From positions 33,991 to 97,990 of the forward strand of contig NZ_ATXP01000011.1 in NCBI RefSeq assembly GCF_000421745.1: DNA of 64,000 nucleotides, read 5' to 3'. Below, piece by piece: positions 9,701 to 18,682 of this stretch. Made by a program: the position numbers and the translations under genes. The DNA comes from Nesterenkonia alba DSM 19423 (GTDB lineage Bacteria; Actinomycetota; Actinomycetes; Actinomycetales; Micrococcaceae). Each line of letters begins with the position of its first letter. Position 1 is the first letter of the stretch. A model generated the notes under the pieces. That model saw nothing but the letters and a program-made list of their open reading frames with translations. It made no database searches and was not told the DNA's origin.

Positions 9701-10879
9701 GGCGTCACGCTGGTATGTCTCCACTCCGGGTTCGGCGGGAGCATCCAGTGTGGGCAGGTGGAATTCGCCGTCGCGGATGAGACGGGCACCGTCGCCGAGC
9801 TCAGCGTTGACCAGTCCGGCCATGGCACCGCCGCGGGCCTCGCCGTAACCTTCGATCCGGTTGATGTCGACCCGCAGCGGGGAGACCAAGCCGTCAAGGG
9901 GGAGGTCGGCGTCCTCGTCACCGGGTTGTTCACCACTCCCGGCAGGCGCAACAGCGGAGACCTGAGCCACAGAAGCCTCCAGGTACGGTTGGTCCACCTC
10001 AAGGTAGGCGTACCCCATGGCGCCACCGATGGTGTCCAGTTCGACGTCGATGAAGACATCGAGCAGCACCTCGACTCCGCCGTTCTCACCGGGAGAGACA
10101 GTCACCGTCAACGCGGCGTCGACCTCAGCGCGGTCGATGAGCGGAGCGTATGTGTCGACGTCGTCCTGATCGACACCCAGGCCCGGGAGCAGTTCCACGA
10201 CGTTGTCCGTCTGGAATTCCGTGGTGCGGGTGACCGGTTCTTCGAGGGCCCCGCCGGTGAGTTCCACAGTGTCCCCCAGGATCACCAGATCCTCCACTGT
10301 GGTCTCTGTGGAGACTTCACCGTCAGCGGCGTCGACGGCGGTGGACACTTCCCCGATGCTCACAGCCGTGTCGACATTGAGCAGACCCGCGGCCTCTTCG
10401 CTGAGTTCATCCACCAGGATGGTGAAGTCCTGCACCGTGGACTCAGCGGTGATGGACTCCCCGGTGCGGGTTATGGACTCCTGGCCACCGCTGATAGTGA
10501 TGCCCTCGGGGGTGTCCCGCGGAGAGTCATCCCGGTAGCGGAAGGTCTCACCGGGCACGGCCCCGGCCGGCAGCGACTGATCCACAGTGTCGTTCTCGGT
10601 GGGAGAGTCGATCCCCTCCAGACCGAAGGTGCCGTAGTGGGTCATCCCATAGGGCAGCTCGCCGCCGAAGGCGGCATTTAAGAGCAGGCCTCCGGCGTCA
10701 CCGTCAGCGAGCAGCGTGTGCAGTTCGGCGCTGACCGGTGTGGTGGTCGCACTGCCGGTTTCCTCTTCGGCCCCCGCAGCAGTAGCAGGGAACGGAGCAA
10801 TGAGCATGCTCAAGCCCAGAGAGGCTGCGGCAGCGCAGGCGCCTGATCGGCCCCGGCGATATCGTGATGTCTCAGACAC
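6743..10879 (-). CDS. LAxTG-anchored surface protein with purple-acid-phosphatase-like domain
   Basis: A 1378-residue secreted protein. After a signal segment (to about residue 35) come two copies of the family's N-terminal type of module (about 40-320 and 330-600). A fibronectin-like domain (about 640-740) precedes a calcineurin-type metallophosphoesterase. Metal-site motifs are in order: LGDVQ (about 753), AGDQINYADN, GNHEY (about 815), HHPVY (about 938) and GHDHTYGR (about 974). The FN3-plus-phosphatase layout is that of purple acid phosphatases. A Pro/Thr/Asp spacer, a beta domain, a second spacer and LAVTG at about 1340 with a hydrophobic helix and basic tail follow. It is probably a wall-bound phosphatase for organic phosphate; the substrate is unknown. 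It starts with GTG behind a GAGGAG site. Confidence 0.87.
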   Translation of the reverse strand: MSETSRYRRGRSGACAAAASLGLSMLIAPFPATAAGAEEETGSATTTPVSAELHTLLADGDAGGLLLNAAFGGELPYGMTHYGTFGLEGIDSPTENDTVDQSLPAGAVPGETFRYRDDSPRDTPEGITISGGQESITRTGESITAESTVQDFTILVDELSEEAAGLLNVDTAVSIGEVSTAVDAADGEVSTETTVEDLVILGDTVELTGGALEEPVTRTTEFQTDNVVELLPGLGVDQDDVDTYAPLIDRAEVDAALTVTVSPGENGGVEVLLDVFIDVELDTIGGAMGYAYLEVDQPYLEASVAQVSAVAPAGSGEQPGDEDADLPLDGLVSPLRVDINRIEGYGEARGGAMAGLVNAELGDGARLIRDGEFHLPTLDAPAEPGVETYQRDAGSARHNGVRFGEVNSQIERTEEGVLTAEHHLESLVVDHYTFDDDGMIGHLLGDPELELIRMTTNETSAAAGTDGLDAGVEIETLELMGETVNLVDGRLEEPVQRELSNELTDIDEILQAASVTDDIADYIDDPSNLSGSMTGTVDVIASTPVSAEDDLAQAAIEFEIGVEVEIELRLSGADAMLLEEADMSTEGRQVLSTVTVGLAAAAQNEAELPAPGESQDPEEPGTPDPDPGEEAPEDFTGLPSETPDRVILTTTEDPATSQFITWRTAPEIANGVVQLRSGDTVEEIEATTGEIFTAHSYEEGDYDSRSHSATLEGLSPNTTYEYRVGDGGENFSGWYSFTTASDSHDAFEFLWLGDVQNDITEHGGPNVRRAIEGSPNAELVLHAGDQINYADNDYEWAEWFGIDEDFYAEMNHVITAGNHEYHAAFLGPIWRESYTQPGNGPQPYDDVDECTYMYQEHMSDLMKDTVFYTDYQGVRFIVLNSNTVEGWREMLPANDVVEQYGCADSNLNAVEIWLDFQARWVEDIVAEAPGEWTAALFHHPVYSMSSGRDNEHIRASWATAFENAGVDLVLQGHDHTYGRGYSINHEIDQSTGLNDGPNYVVSVVGPKYYTLGSAETWENWGARRMQALQDTSVYQRVNVDGNTLVHETYDVDHNLVDSFVMCSSGNGEKYAANTAEALPADCTTEDGGEEDPSEEPTPDPTGEPTEDPTGDPSEDPTPDPTEDPTGEPTEDPTGDPSEDPTGDPTASPTSDPTDDPTQDPTGDPTSDPTTDPTDSPSTPAGFNPSTEDLDEELEDLIEMLGSGEITPGGEATVVVGEEFADQEATGVLFSDPVILGTETVTSEGTVTYSVPSDVPAGDHRLAVYDTDGEIIGWTAVSVVATDDEDPDATTDPTGEPTEEPTGTSTEEPTEDGTGPADEPDTTEDEETPSADGSSQKDGGLAVTGAQGVWVSLAALTILLVGGLLVVLSRRRRHAAHRH
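7345..7615 (-). repeat. Pro-Thr-Asp/Glu repeat spacer
   Basis: Encodes about 90 residues of near-regular four-residue units (DPTG, EPTE, DPSE, DPTS) linking the phosphatase domain to the C-terminal beta domain. It is more regular than the equivalent spacers of the two paralogues and is likely prone to length change by slippage. A shorter spacer of this kind lies at about 6870-7030. Confidence 0.8.
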
Positions 10880-10934
10880 GAGTGTGTCTCCTCTTCAGTG
10901 GTGGGTTCTTCATTTCAGGGGTGGGGTACAGCGG

Positions 10935-13900
10935 TCAGGTGGATTCAGGGGGGTCTTCGGCAGCAGCAGCGCGGGAGCGACGCGCGGCAAGGATCAGCAT
11001 CCCTCCCCAGGCCAGCAGCGCCAGTGCCACGAGCCCCAGGGCCGTGGTCTCGGCACCGGTCACGGCCAACCCCTGGGACGGCTTGGGAGAGGCGGGGGCG
11101 GTTTCGGGATCGCCTGATGAGGTCTCACCCTCGGGGTGTGAGGCTTCCGAGGGCTCCCCCGTGGGCGTGGTGGTCGGCTCTGCCGTGGAGTCCTGTGTGG
11201 GCTCGGAGCTTGGGTCTTCTGACGGGTCCGGGCTCGGTGCACTGGAAGGTGCGTCTGAAGGCTCGGAGCTCGGCTCCTGAGGCGGTTCCGTGGTGTCAAT
11301 CGGTTCGGTGGTGTCAGTCGGTTCCGTGGTGGGTTCTGGGTCCGGTTCCGATGTCGGGTCAGAAGGGGTGGGGTCGTCAGTTGGCTGATCCTCGAGGCTG
11401 AGAACTGCCATGCCGAGGGGTTCACCCTGTGCATCCAGGATCACCAGACGGTGCTCACCGGTGGGGAGATCCGTGGGGAGTTCCACGGTGAGGCGGCCCT
11501 GGGCGTCGGTCTGGTGCCAGCCCAGGAACACCGGGTCGGAGTGAATGAAGGCGGCGACCCAGCCGGTGGCGTGCTGTTCGCCGAGGTCTGCGGTGACTCG
11601 GCGGTCTTCCACGTCCGTGGCGATGGGCTCCAGTTGGTCGATTTCCTCGCTGCTCAGCGGAGCCGGGGTGCTGGTTGGCTGCTCGGTGGGTTCGGCGGGG
11701 TCTTCCGTGGGCGTGGACGTCGGCGTCGGTTCCCCAGTGGGTTCGGCCGTCGGCTCTTCGGTCGGCTCCGGTGTGGGTTCTGTGGTGGGGGTGTCCGTGG
11801 GGTTCTCTGAGGGCTCCACTGGTTCGGTGGGGTCCTCGGTTGGCTCATCGGTAGCGGTTGGCTCATCGGTGGGAGGTCCGGTGGAGGTCGGTTCGGGGGT
11901 GGGTTCATCCGCCGGGGGTGTCGACGGGTCGGAGGGTTCCTCTGAGGGCTCCTCCGATGGGTCCGCTGTGGGTCCTGCTGTGGGAGTCTCCGTCGGGGCA
12001 GCAGTGGGGTCTTCGGTGGGCTCCTGTGTGGGTTCCTCGCTCGGCGCCGGGGTGGTCGGCTCCTCTGTGGGTGGCAGTTCCACGGTGAGGGTCGCTGGAT
12101 CCGTGGCGACCTCGGCAATGGGGCTGATGTAGAGGACACGGAACTGGGCGCCGTCGTCGTCAACCTCCGGATCCACGGTGTAGTGGTTGCCGGTAGCGCC
12201 CTCGATGTTGTGCCACTGCCCGTCGATCAGCCGCTGCCACTGGGGGCGCGGGGCAGGGTGACCGTCTGCGGCCGCGGTGAAGGAGACGGCTTCTCCGACC
12301 CCTGCCGTCTGGTCCTGCGGATGGGCGGTGACTTCCGGCTGGCTGGTCACAGTGATGGTTCGGTCCACACTGCTCTGCCCCGCTGCGGTGCGGACACCGA
12401 CCACATAGGTGCCCGGTGACACATCCTCAGGGGTGGTGAAGCGCAGTTCCGTGCCGTTGTCCACAATCGTCTCGGGAGTGATCTCTCGGTCATCGAAGAG
12501 GACCACGGTCTCAGCGGTGAAACCACGGCCAGTGAGAGTGATCTCGTCGCCGGCGTCAATGAGGTTCGGTGCGGCTGCCGTGACGGCGGAGACAACGGGC
12601 TCAGGCGCCTGGGCCGTGGCGACGGCGACGTCCTGGGTGAAGAAGTTGACCCGTTCGCCGTTATCGCTGTAGCCAGAACCGTGGCGACGAATACCCTGAG
12701 TCCACAGAACCTCTGGGCCTTCGCCACGGTAGCGGTAGCGGAGATCCCCCACCAGGCGGAAGGCTCCTGCGGAGGCGGCGTCGTCGTCCTCGGTGACGGC
12801 CAGCGGCTCTACCCGGATCCACAGGTGAATGAGGTTGCGGTCGTCCTGGGTCATAATGTCGTAGCCCTCATGGGCCGCGGACCAGAAGGTGCCGTCCATG
12901 AGCCGGTGCTGGCGCATGTCGTTGTGGTCGTATTGGAGGCTGAACTCCTGGGCCTCAGTGACCTGCCCGTCGGTGAGGTCCACCGGTTGACCGAAGACGT
13001 GCATACCGGCCAGTTCCACCGAGGCTGAGGTCTCCCCGGTGTGGGCGGCAGAGGAGGTGACCTCCAGGGCATCCACGGTGACAGGTGCCTCCACCAGGTG
13101 GTCCCAGGGCGCGGGGAGCTCCAGCGTGACGTTCTCCCCGATCACGGTGGACTCGATGCTTTCCAGGTCGCGGGTGACGGTGGTGGTCAGCCCGGCAGCA
13201 GCATCGGCAGATGAACCGAATCCGGCCTCATCCGGCGCCGGGACCTTCACGTCGCCGGCGCGGACGGGGCCGGAGGTCGTCCCCGCCGGGTTGTTCAGGC
13301 TCGGCCAATCAGGGCTGGTGAGACCGCTGGAGTGGTTTTCCTCCTGGCGCACGGCCTGGGTCGTGGTCTCCAGGGCGAAAGAACCCCCACCACCGGTAGC
13401 GGTGATGGGTTCGAGCGTCAGCGCCGTGATATCCACCGGAGCGGAGCCTGTACGGCCAGCGGTCTCGACGCTCACCGTCGCTTCGCCGGTGGCTAGGCCT
13501 TCGGGCAGCCGAACGGTGAGAGTCTCCCCGTCCTCGGCGACCGTGACTTCAGCTGCAGGGATCACGGCGATCTCCCCGTCAGCGTCAGTGACGAAGACCG
13601 AGGTCTCTCCCGCTAAGAAACCGGCGCCGTGGATCGTGACCTCGGACCCGTCGGCAGCGGTGCGCGGCCTGACCGAGGTGACCTCGAAGTCATCGCGGAC
13701 CACCTGCAGGTCACCGACAGCCACCTCAGCATCCGCGGCCACGACGGTGACCGGGTGCTCACCGGAGGGGAGACCGTCGGGAACCTCAAAGACGAGGGAG
13801 CGTCCGTCCTCGGCAACCTCTGCCTCGGCCTCGACACCGCCGACATAGACCGCGGTCACCCGGGGAGCCAGCCCCTCTCCGGTGACGGTGACCTCTTGGC

Positions 13901-14912
13901 CCACTCCTGCTTCGGTGGACTCAAGTTCCAGGGTGTGCGGCACCATGGGCTGCGGTGACTCAGCAGCCACACCTGCGACTGTCACCTCAAGCACGGCACC
14001 TTCGGACCCCGCCTGAGCACTACCCAGGAGGCCTGCACTGACCTGAAGGCTGATGTCGAGATCCGCGCCGATCTGCAGCCCCCCGGCCTCGGGCGTGTCG
14101 GCTGTCACGGTGAACGTGGCGTGGATCGTGCCACTGCTGATGAGCCCGGCGTACTCCTCGATGTCGCTTTCGCGGACCCCGAGGCTACGCATCAGTTCCG
14201 GGATGTCGTTGCTCTCAATCGTGGTTTCCCGGCTGACCGGCTCTTCGAGCCGACCGTCCTCGAGGGTGATGTCTTCTCCGAGGAGACGCAGTCCGCTGAC
14301 GGTGGTGCTGACCTCTACTTCATCCCACACCGCAGCGAAGGCTTCCGTGCGCACCTGGTCGGCGTAGGCGACTTCGTCGTGGCCCAGCACTGCCCCAATG
14401 CGCTCATTGACTTCAGCAACATTGAGTTCGAAACCCTCAACCTGGCTCACCGCGCGCAACCCAGCGGGGGTGCGAATAATGCTTTCGTGGCCCCCGTCGA
14501 TATTCAGTCCACGGCCGGGGTCTTCATCGACTGTCCCGTCCTCAGCATCAGTGATGACACCGTCCACCGGGCCGACTGGGAGCTCCTGTTCAGCACTGCC
14601 GTGACCGTTCTCATCGCCGGTGGGTGCGCTGAGCCCCGGGAGCTGGTAATCCCCCTCATCCCCGAGAATCTGTGGGAAGTCAATAAGGGTGTTGACGATG
14701 CCGCTGGCCGAACCCTCGGCGATGATCGGGTGCAGCGTCCCGTCCACGGGATGGGTCTGCACCTGCCCGCCGAGGGAAGCATGCGCAGGCTGACCAGGGC
14801 CCATGCCGATTCCGGTGAGCACCAGCAGTGCGGTCAGCGCGACGGCGGCGAACCTGCCTGGCTGGTGGCGCGGCTGAAGTGCACGCGCCGATGCACGGCT
14901 TTTATTCACCAT
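10935..14912 (-). CDS. Large LAxTG-anchored surface protein with TIG/IPT and one Ig-like domain
   Basis: A 1325-residue paralogue of the 1611-residue protein, about 56 bases upstream of the phosphatase gene. It has the shared N-terminal module beginning GGQVQTHPV. Two TIG/IPT-like domains follow (one reads GQEVTVTGEGLAPRVTAVYV), then the second shared module, a third TIG-like domain and a single Ig-like domain. A Pro/Thr/Glu spacer, the shared beta domain, a second spacer and LAVTG at about 1282 with helix and RRSR tail complete it. The chosen ATG (MVNKSRAS) has an AAGGGG site five bases away; the longer reading frame begins with an unlikely TTG. It is the first of the three surface genes to be transcribed. 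An adhesive or structural role is inferred. Confidence 0.83.
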   Translation of the reverse strand: MVNKSRASARALQPRHQPGRFAAVALTALLVLTGIGMGPGQPAHASLGGQVQTHPVDGTLHPIIAEGSASGIVNTLIDFPQILGDEGDYQLPGLSAPTGDENGHGSAEQELPVGPVDGVITDAEDGTVDEDPGRGLNIDGGHESIIRTPAGLRAVSQVEGFELNVAEVNERIGAVLGHDEVAYADQVRTEAFAAVWDEVEVSTTVSGLRLLGEDITLEDGRLEEPVSRETTIESNDIPELMRSLGVRESDIEEYAGLISSGTIHATFTVTADTPEAGGLQIGADLDISLQVSAGLLGSAQAGSEGAVLEVTVAGVAAESPQPMVPHTLELESTEAGVGQEVTVTGEGLAPRVTAVYVGGVEAEAEVAEDGRSLVFEVPDGLPSGEHPVTVVAADAEVAVGDLQVVRDDFEVTSVRPRTAADGSEVTIHGAGFLAGETSVFVTDADGEIAVIPAAEVTVAEDGETLTVRLPEGLATGEATVSVETAGRTGSAPVDITALTLEPITATGGGGSFALETTTQAVRQEENHSSGLTSPDWPSLNNPAGTTSGPVRAGDVKVPAPDEAGFGSSADAAAGLTTTVTRDLESIESTVIGENVTLELPAPWDHLVEAPVTVDALEVTSSAAHTGETSASVELAGMHVFGQPVDLTDGQVTEAQEFSLQYDHNDMRQHRLMDGTFWSAAHEGYDIMTQDDRNLIHLWIRVEPLAVTEDDDAASAGAFRLVGDLRYRYRGEGPEVLWTQGIRRHGSGYSDNGERVNFFTQDVAVATAQAPEPVVSAVTAAAPNLIDAGDEITLTGRGFTAETVVLFDDREITPETIVDNGTELRFTTPEDVSPGTYVVGVRTAAGQSSVDRTITVTSQPEVTAHPQDQTAGVGEAVSFTAAADGHPAPRPQWQRLIDGQWHNIEGATGNHYTVDPEVDDDGAQFRVLYISPIAEVATDPATLTVELPPTEEPTTPAPSEEPTQEPTEDPTAAPTETPTAGPTADPSEEPSEEPSDPSTPPADEPTPEPTSTGPPTDEPTATDEPTEDPTEPVEPSENPTDTPTTEPTPEPTEEPTAEPTGEPTPTSTPTEDPAEPTEQPTSTPAPLSSEEIDQLEPIATDVEDRRVTADLGEQHATGWVAAFIHSDPVFLGWHQTDAQGRLTVELPTDLPTGEHRLVILDAQGEPLGMAVLSLEDQPTDDPTPSDPTSEPDPEPTTEPTDTTEPIDTTEPPQEPSSEPSDAPSSAPSPDPSEDPSSEPTQDSTAEPTTTPTGEPSEASHPEGETSSGDPETAPASPKPSQGLAVTGAETTALGLVALALLAWGGMLILAARRSRAAAAEDPPEST
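11660..12075 (-). repeat. Pro-Thr-Glu/Ser repeat spacer
   Basis: Encodes about 140 residues of EEPT, DPTE, EPTP and similar units between the Ig-like domain and the C-terminal beta domain of the third surface protein. A second spacer lies at about 11100-11390. The reverse strand shows open frames full of SVGS-like units that result only from the repeat. Confidence 0.8.
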
Positions 14913-14973
14913 GGGCCCCTTGGTCAAGACGAAGTACGAGTGACTTCGTTGACTCAAGCAACTAAAAGTTACT

Positions 14974-14992
14974 TACAGTTAGCCTCAGGATG
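14974..14992 (-). promoter_or_regulatory. Weak DtxR/IdeR-like iron-box half site
   Basis: The minus strand reads AGGCTAAC, matching one half of the actinobacterial iron box (TTAGGTTAGGCTAACCTAA, from general knowledge); the other half fits poorly. It lies about 60-80 bases upstream of the chosen start of the first surface gene. Roughly 10-11 of 19 positions match by eye, so it is only a candidate. Confidence 0.25.
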
Positions 14993-15160
14993 AATACAGC
15001 CAAGGTTACGGAGAACGTCCACGTTCACCCGGCACACTCAGGATGTTCAGTTGCATCACAGCTTGATAACAGCGTTTGCCGAGATGAGCCGTGGGTTCAG
15101 TCACATATCAAGCGCGTTGCCGAACACCTACTGAACCGTTCCAGAAACTCACACGGTGTT

Positions 15161-15781
15161 TCAGCCCCGGTTCTGGCCGCCGTTGGAGCCGCGCTGCTGG
15201 ATGACTTCGCGCGCCACGACCGCGCCTCCGGCCACGGCGACGGCACCGACGGCGGCGATCGCGCCGGCACTCCATTTCGCCACAGTCTTCATCGTGTCCC
15301 CGAGGTACCGCTTGTTCTCCGTGTCCTTCTCATACGACTTATCAGCGGCCTTGAGCATCAGCTCCAACAGGTGGTCCCGGCGCTCCGGGGTGAGGTCATC
15401 GCGTTCAAGCTCCTTGTCAATCCTGTGCTGGACCCGCTCGAACGTCGCGTATACCCGCTCCTGGCTGCGGTCATTGGAGGCGTTGGCATCGGAGACCGTC
15501 GCTTTGAGATGTTCAGAGGTCTCGACGACGAGTTCCTTGAAATGCGGAATCGTCCCCAGCGCATTGCGGGCGGTCTCCGGGTCGATGTCCCCGAGCGCAC
15601 GGGCCTCACCCAGACGCAGCAACTGCTCGGGACCGACATCACCCCATGAGTCCACGCCGAGCTCGGTCTTGAGTTCCTCCAGGTTTTTCTCCTGGATGTC
15701 CTCGTTGTCCCGGCCGTCTTGACCGGGGTTGTTTTTGCCGGTGCTGGTGTTCGGGTCCTGTCCGCTGGTCGCCTCACGCAT
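15161..15781 (-). CDS. Hypothetical protein with C-terminal membrane anchor
   Basis: 206 residues, not recognised. The first 35 residues are polar and disordered-looking. A helical, charged region (about 35-165) includes a possible coiled coil around EELKTELGVDSW and RVQHRIDKELERDD. A single hydrophobic segment (WSAGAIAAVGAVAVAGGAVV) lies near the C-terminus with a short basic tail, which suggests a tail-anchored cytoplasmic protein. It is the gene immediately upstream of the surface-protein block on the same strand, with a gap of about 250 bases. That gap holds no evident gene and probably carries the promoter of the surface genes. A role with them is not shown. Confidence 0.7.
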   Translation of the reverse strand: MREATSGQDPNTSTGKNNPGQDGRDNEDIQEKNLEELKTELGVDSWGDVGPEQLLRLGEARALGDIDPETARNALGTIPHFKELVVETSEHLKATVSDANASNDRSQERVYATFERVQHRIDKELERDDLTPERRDHLLELMLKAADKSYEKDTENKRYLGDTMKTVAKWSAGAIAAVGAVAVAGGAVVAREVIQQRGSNGGQNRG

Positions 15782-15902
15782 GCTGCCGCCTCTCCACGTC
15801 CTGGGTACGTGCCTTCGATGCTAATCGGAGGGCCGGACATCACCGTGAGTATGACGTCCCTCTCTCACGGGTGACCAGCGGCCAGCACAGCTCTGCAGAG
15901 CA

Positions 15903-15947
15903 TACGAAAGCCCCGGGCCACGCGGTGAGCGCCCCGGGGCTTTCGTA
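15903..15947 (-). terminator. Strong hairpin after clpC
   Basis: TACGAAAGCCCCGGG (15903-15917) pairs with its complement at 15933-15947 as a 15-bp stem with a 15-base loop, starting 17 bases past the clpC stop. The GC-rich core with a CTTTCGTA arm fits an intrinsic terminator. Confidence 0.8.
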
Positions 15948-15963
15948 GTCGAAGAGGGAGGGT

Positions 15964-18486
15964 TTAGGCCTCGATCTCAGCGGGCTCTTCGGCCGCCTCG
16001 AGCTGGTCGGCAGGCATCTTCCAGTCGAACGTGAGCTCGCGGTCCTCACCTTCACCGGTGAGGCCGATGCTGATCTCAGCCCCCTGGGGGATGTCCCCGT
16101 AGAGGATCCGCTCGGAGAGCTGATCTTCGATGAGCTGCTGAATCGTCCGGCGCAGTGGACGGGCACCCATCGTGGGGTCGTAGCCCTTCTCCGCCAGGAA
16201 TTCCTTGGCCTCGGTGGAGACCTCCAGTGTCATGCTCTGTTCAGCCAACCGGGACTGCAGTCGCTTGACGAACAGGTCCACGATCCGGACGATCTCGTGC
16301 TGCTCCAGCTGCGGGAACACGATGGTGTCATCCACACGGTTGAGGAATTCGGGGCGGAAGTGCTGGCGCAGTTCCTGATTGACCTTGCCCTTCATCCGCT
16401 CGTAGTTGGTGGTGGTATCAGTCGACGAGGTGAACCCGGTCATCACACCCTTGGAGATGTCCTTGGTCCCCAGGTTGGTGGTCATGATGATGACTGTGTT
16501 CTTGAAGTCGACCACCCGCCCCTGGGAGTCGGTCAGGCGACCGTCTTCGAGGATCTGCAGCAGGGAGTTGAACAAGTCGGCGTGGGCTTTCTCCACCTCG
16601 TCAAAGAGGACCACGGAGAACGGACGACGCCGGACCTTCTCCGTCAGCTGGCCACCCTCCTCATAGCCCACATACCCCGGAGGGGCACCAAAGAGCCGGG
16701 AGACGGTGTGCTTCTCACTGAACTCGGACATATCCAGGGTGATGAGCGCATCTTCATCTCCGAAGAGGAACTCGGCCAGCGCCTTGGCCAGCTCGGTCTT
16801 CCCGACACCGGTGGGCCCGGCGAAGATAAACGAGCCGGAGGGGCGGTTGGGGTCCTTCAAGCCGGCACGGGTGCGGCGAATCGCCCGGGAGAGGGATTTG
16901 ACCGCTTCATCCTGGCCAATGACGCGCTTGTGCAGTTCCTCCTCCATCCGCTTGAGCCGGTCGGATTCCTGCTCAGTGAGCTTGAAGACCGGAATACCGG
17001 TGGAGAAGGCCAGGACTTCAGCGATGAGGTCAGCGTCAACCTCGGCGATCTCATCCATGGACCCGGACTTCCAGGCCTCTTCCTTCTCATTGCGCTCCTC
17101 GACGAGCTTCTGCTCTTTGTCGCGCAGCGCGGCGGCACCTTCGAAGTCCTGGGCGTCAATAGCGGCTTCCTTCTCCCGCCGGACTTCCTCAATCTTCGCG
17201 TCGTATTCCTTCAGCTCCGGCGGAGCCGTCATCTTCTGGATGCGCAGCCGGGCACCGGCCTCATCGATGAGGTCGATGGCCTTATCCGGCAGGAACCGGT
17301 CATTGATGTACCGGTGAGCCAGGTTCGCCGCGGCCTCGAGAGCCTCCTCGGTGATGGAGACCTTGTGGTGGGCCTCGTAGCGGTCCCGCAGTCCGCGCAG
17401 GATCTGCACCGTGGTCTCCACGGAGGGCTCTTCCACCTGGATGGGCTGGAAACGCCGCTCCAGAGCGGCATCCTTCTCAATGTGCTTGCGGTACTCATCC
17501 AGGGTGGTGGCACCAATGGTCTGCAGTTCACCGCGGGCCAGCATGGGTTTGAGGATATTGGCGGCGTCGATGGCTCCTTCGGCGGCACCGGCACCGACCA
17601 GGGTGTGGATTTCGTCGATGAACAGGATGATGTCCCCACGGGTGCGGATCTCCTTGAGCACCTTCTTCAGGCGTTCCTCGAAGTCACCGCGGTAGCGGGA
17701 ACCGGCCACCAGGGACCCCAGATCCAGGGTGTAGAGCTGTTTGTCCCGCAGGATCTCCGGCACATCCCCGTTGACGATGGCCTGGGCGAGGCCTTCGACC
17801 ACAGCGGTCTTGCCCACCCCGGGTTCACCGATGAGCACCGGGTTGTTCTTGGTCCGGCGGGAGAGCACCTGCATGACCCGTTCGCGCTCGTAGTCACGAC
17901 CCACCACGGGGTCCAGCTGAGCTTCTCGGGCGGCAGCAGTGAGGTTGCGGCCGAACTGGTCCAGCACCACTGAACCGGCGGGGGTGCCCTCGGAGGAGCC
18001 ACCCTGCCCGACGCCGGCACCAGCCTTCTGCTGCTCCCCGCCTCCACCGGAGTATCCAGAAAGCAGCTGAATGACCTGCTGGCGAACCTTGTTGAGGTCG
18101 GCGTTCATCTCTACCAGCACCTGGGCGGCAACACCTTCACCCTCACGAATGAGACCGAGCAGGATGTGCTCAGTGCCGATGTAGTTGTGTCCCAGCTGCA
18201 AGGCTTCGCGCAGGGAGAGTTCGAGCACCTTTTTGGCACGGGGGGTGAAGGGGATGTGCCCGCTGGGAGCATTCTGCCCAGGGCCGATCTTCTCCTGCAC
18301 TTTCTCCCGCACGCCACCTAAGGAGATATCCAGAGACTCCAGGGCTTTGGCGGCCACACCCTCGCCTTCGTGGATGAGGCCCAGCAGGATGTGCTCAGTG
18401 CCGATGTAGTTGTGATTGAGCATGCGGGCCTCTTCTTGGGCCAGCACCACTACCCGCCTCGCGCGGTCGGTAAAACGCTCGAACAT
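15964..18486 (-). CDS. clpC: ATP-dependent protease ATPase subunit ClpC
   Basis: The Hsp100 unfoldase that feeds substrates to ClpP. 840 residues begin [13 protein letters not shown], the invariant ClpC start, so the 46-residue longer reading frame is rejected. Two N-terminal Clp repeats come first ([12 protein letters not shown] appears twice). The first AAA domain has Walker [11 protein letters not shown] and Walker [10 protein letters not shown]; a UVR-like middle region follows (about 425-460). The second AAA domain has [21 protein letters not shown] and a [12 protein letters not shown]-terminal motif. Length and order are standard. It has its own terminator and lies downstream of lsr2. 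Confidence 0.97.
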   Translation of the reverse strand: MFERFTDRARRVVVLAQEEARMLNHNYIGTEHILLGLIHEGEGVAAKALESLDISLGGVREKVQEKIGPGQNAPSGHIPFTPRAKKVLELSLREALQLGHNYIGTEHILLGLIREGEGVAAQVLVEMNADLNKVRQQVIQLLSGYSGGGGEQQKAGAGVGQGGSSEGTPAGSVVLDQFGRNLTAAAREAQLDPVVGRDYERERVMQVLSRRTKNNPVLIGEPGVGKTAVVEGLAQAIVNGDVPEILRDKQLYTLDLGSLVAGSRYRGDFEERLKKVLKEIRTRGDIILFIDEIHTLVGAGAAEGAIDAANILKPMLARGELQTIGATTLDEYRKHIEKDAALERRFQPIQVEEPSVETTVQILRGLRDRYEAHHKVSITEEALEAAANLAHRYINDRFLPDKAIDLIDEAGARLRIQKMTAPPELKEYDAKIEEVRREKEAAIDAQDFEGAAALRDKEQKLVEERNEKEEAWKSGSMDEIAEVDADLIAEVLAFSTGIPVFKLTEQESDRLKRMEEELHKRVIGQDEAVKSLSRAIRRTRAGLKDPNRPSGSFIFAGPTGVGKTELAKALAEFLFGDEDALITLDMSEFSEKHTVSRLFGAPPGYVGYEEGGQLTEKVRRRPFSVVLFDEVEKAHADLFNSLLQILEDGRLTDSQGRVVDFKNTVIIMTTNLGTKDISKGVMTGFTSSTDTTTNYERMKGKVNQELRQHFRPEFLNRVDDTIVFPQLEQHEIVRIVDLFVKRLQSRLAEQSMTLEVSTEAKEFLAEKGYDPTMGARPLRRTIQQLIEDQLSERILYGDIPQGAEISIGLTGEGEDRELTFDWKMPADQLEAAEEPAEIEA

Positions 18487-18587
18487 AGCCAACAAACACT
18501 CCTCGATGTCGCTCTGAGTCTCAAGACTACGGCCAGCCGACGACGTCGTACTCCCCTGTTCGCCACAGGGAAAAGTCCCCGATACGC

Positions 18588-18636
18588 GAAACACCCCGGG
18601 CAACCGCACTGCACACAGCGGCACCCGGGGTATTTC
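18588..18636 (-). terminator. Hairpin after lsr2
   Basis: GAAACACCCCGGG (18588-18600) pairs with CCCGGGGTATTTC (18624-18636), 12 of 13 positions, about 47 bases past the lsr2 stop. It probably separates lsr2 transcription from clpC. Confidence 0.65.
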
Positions 18637-18682
18637 ATCCCCTCACACCAGAAAAAATGTGCGAAGGGTCACATCAATTTCC

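Noticed and set aside
16297..17973. 558-codon plus-strand frame
   Set aside because: It lies wholly opposite clpC, whose protein is unmistakable; no family resemblance on the plus strand.
15964..18624. 46-residue longer ClpC
   Set aside because: ClpC proteins begin MFERFT; the extension is Ser/Cys-rich and unlike the family.
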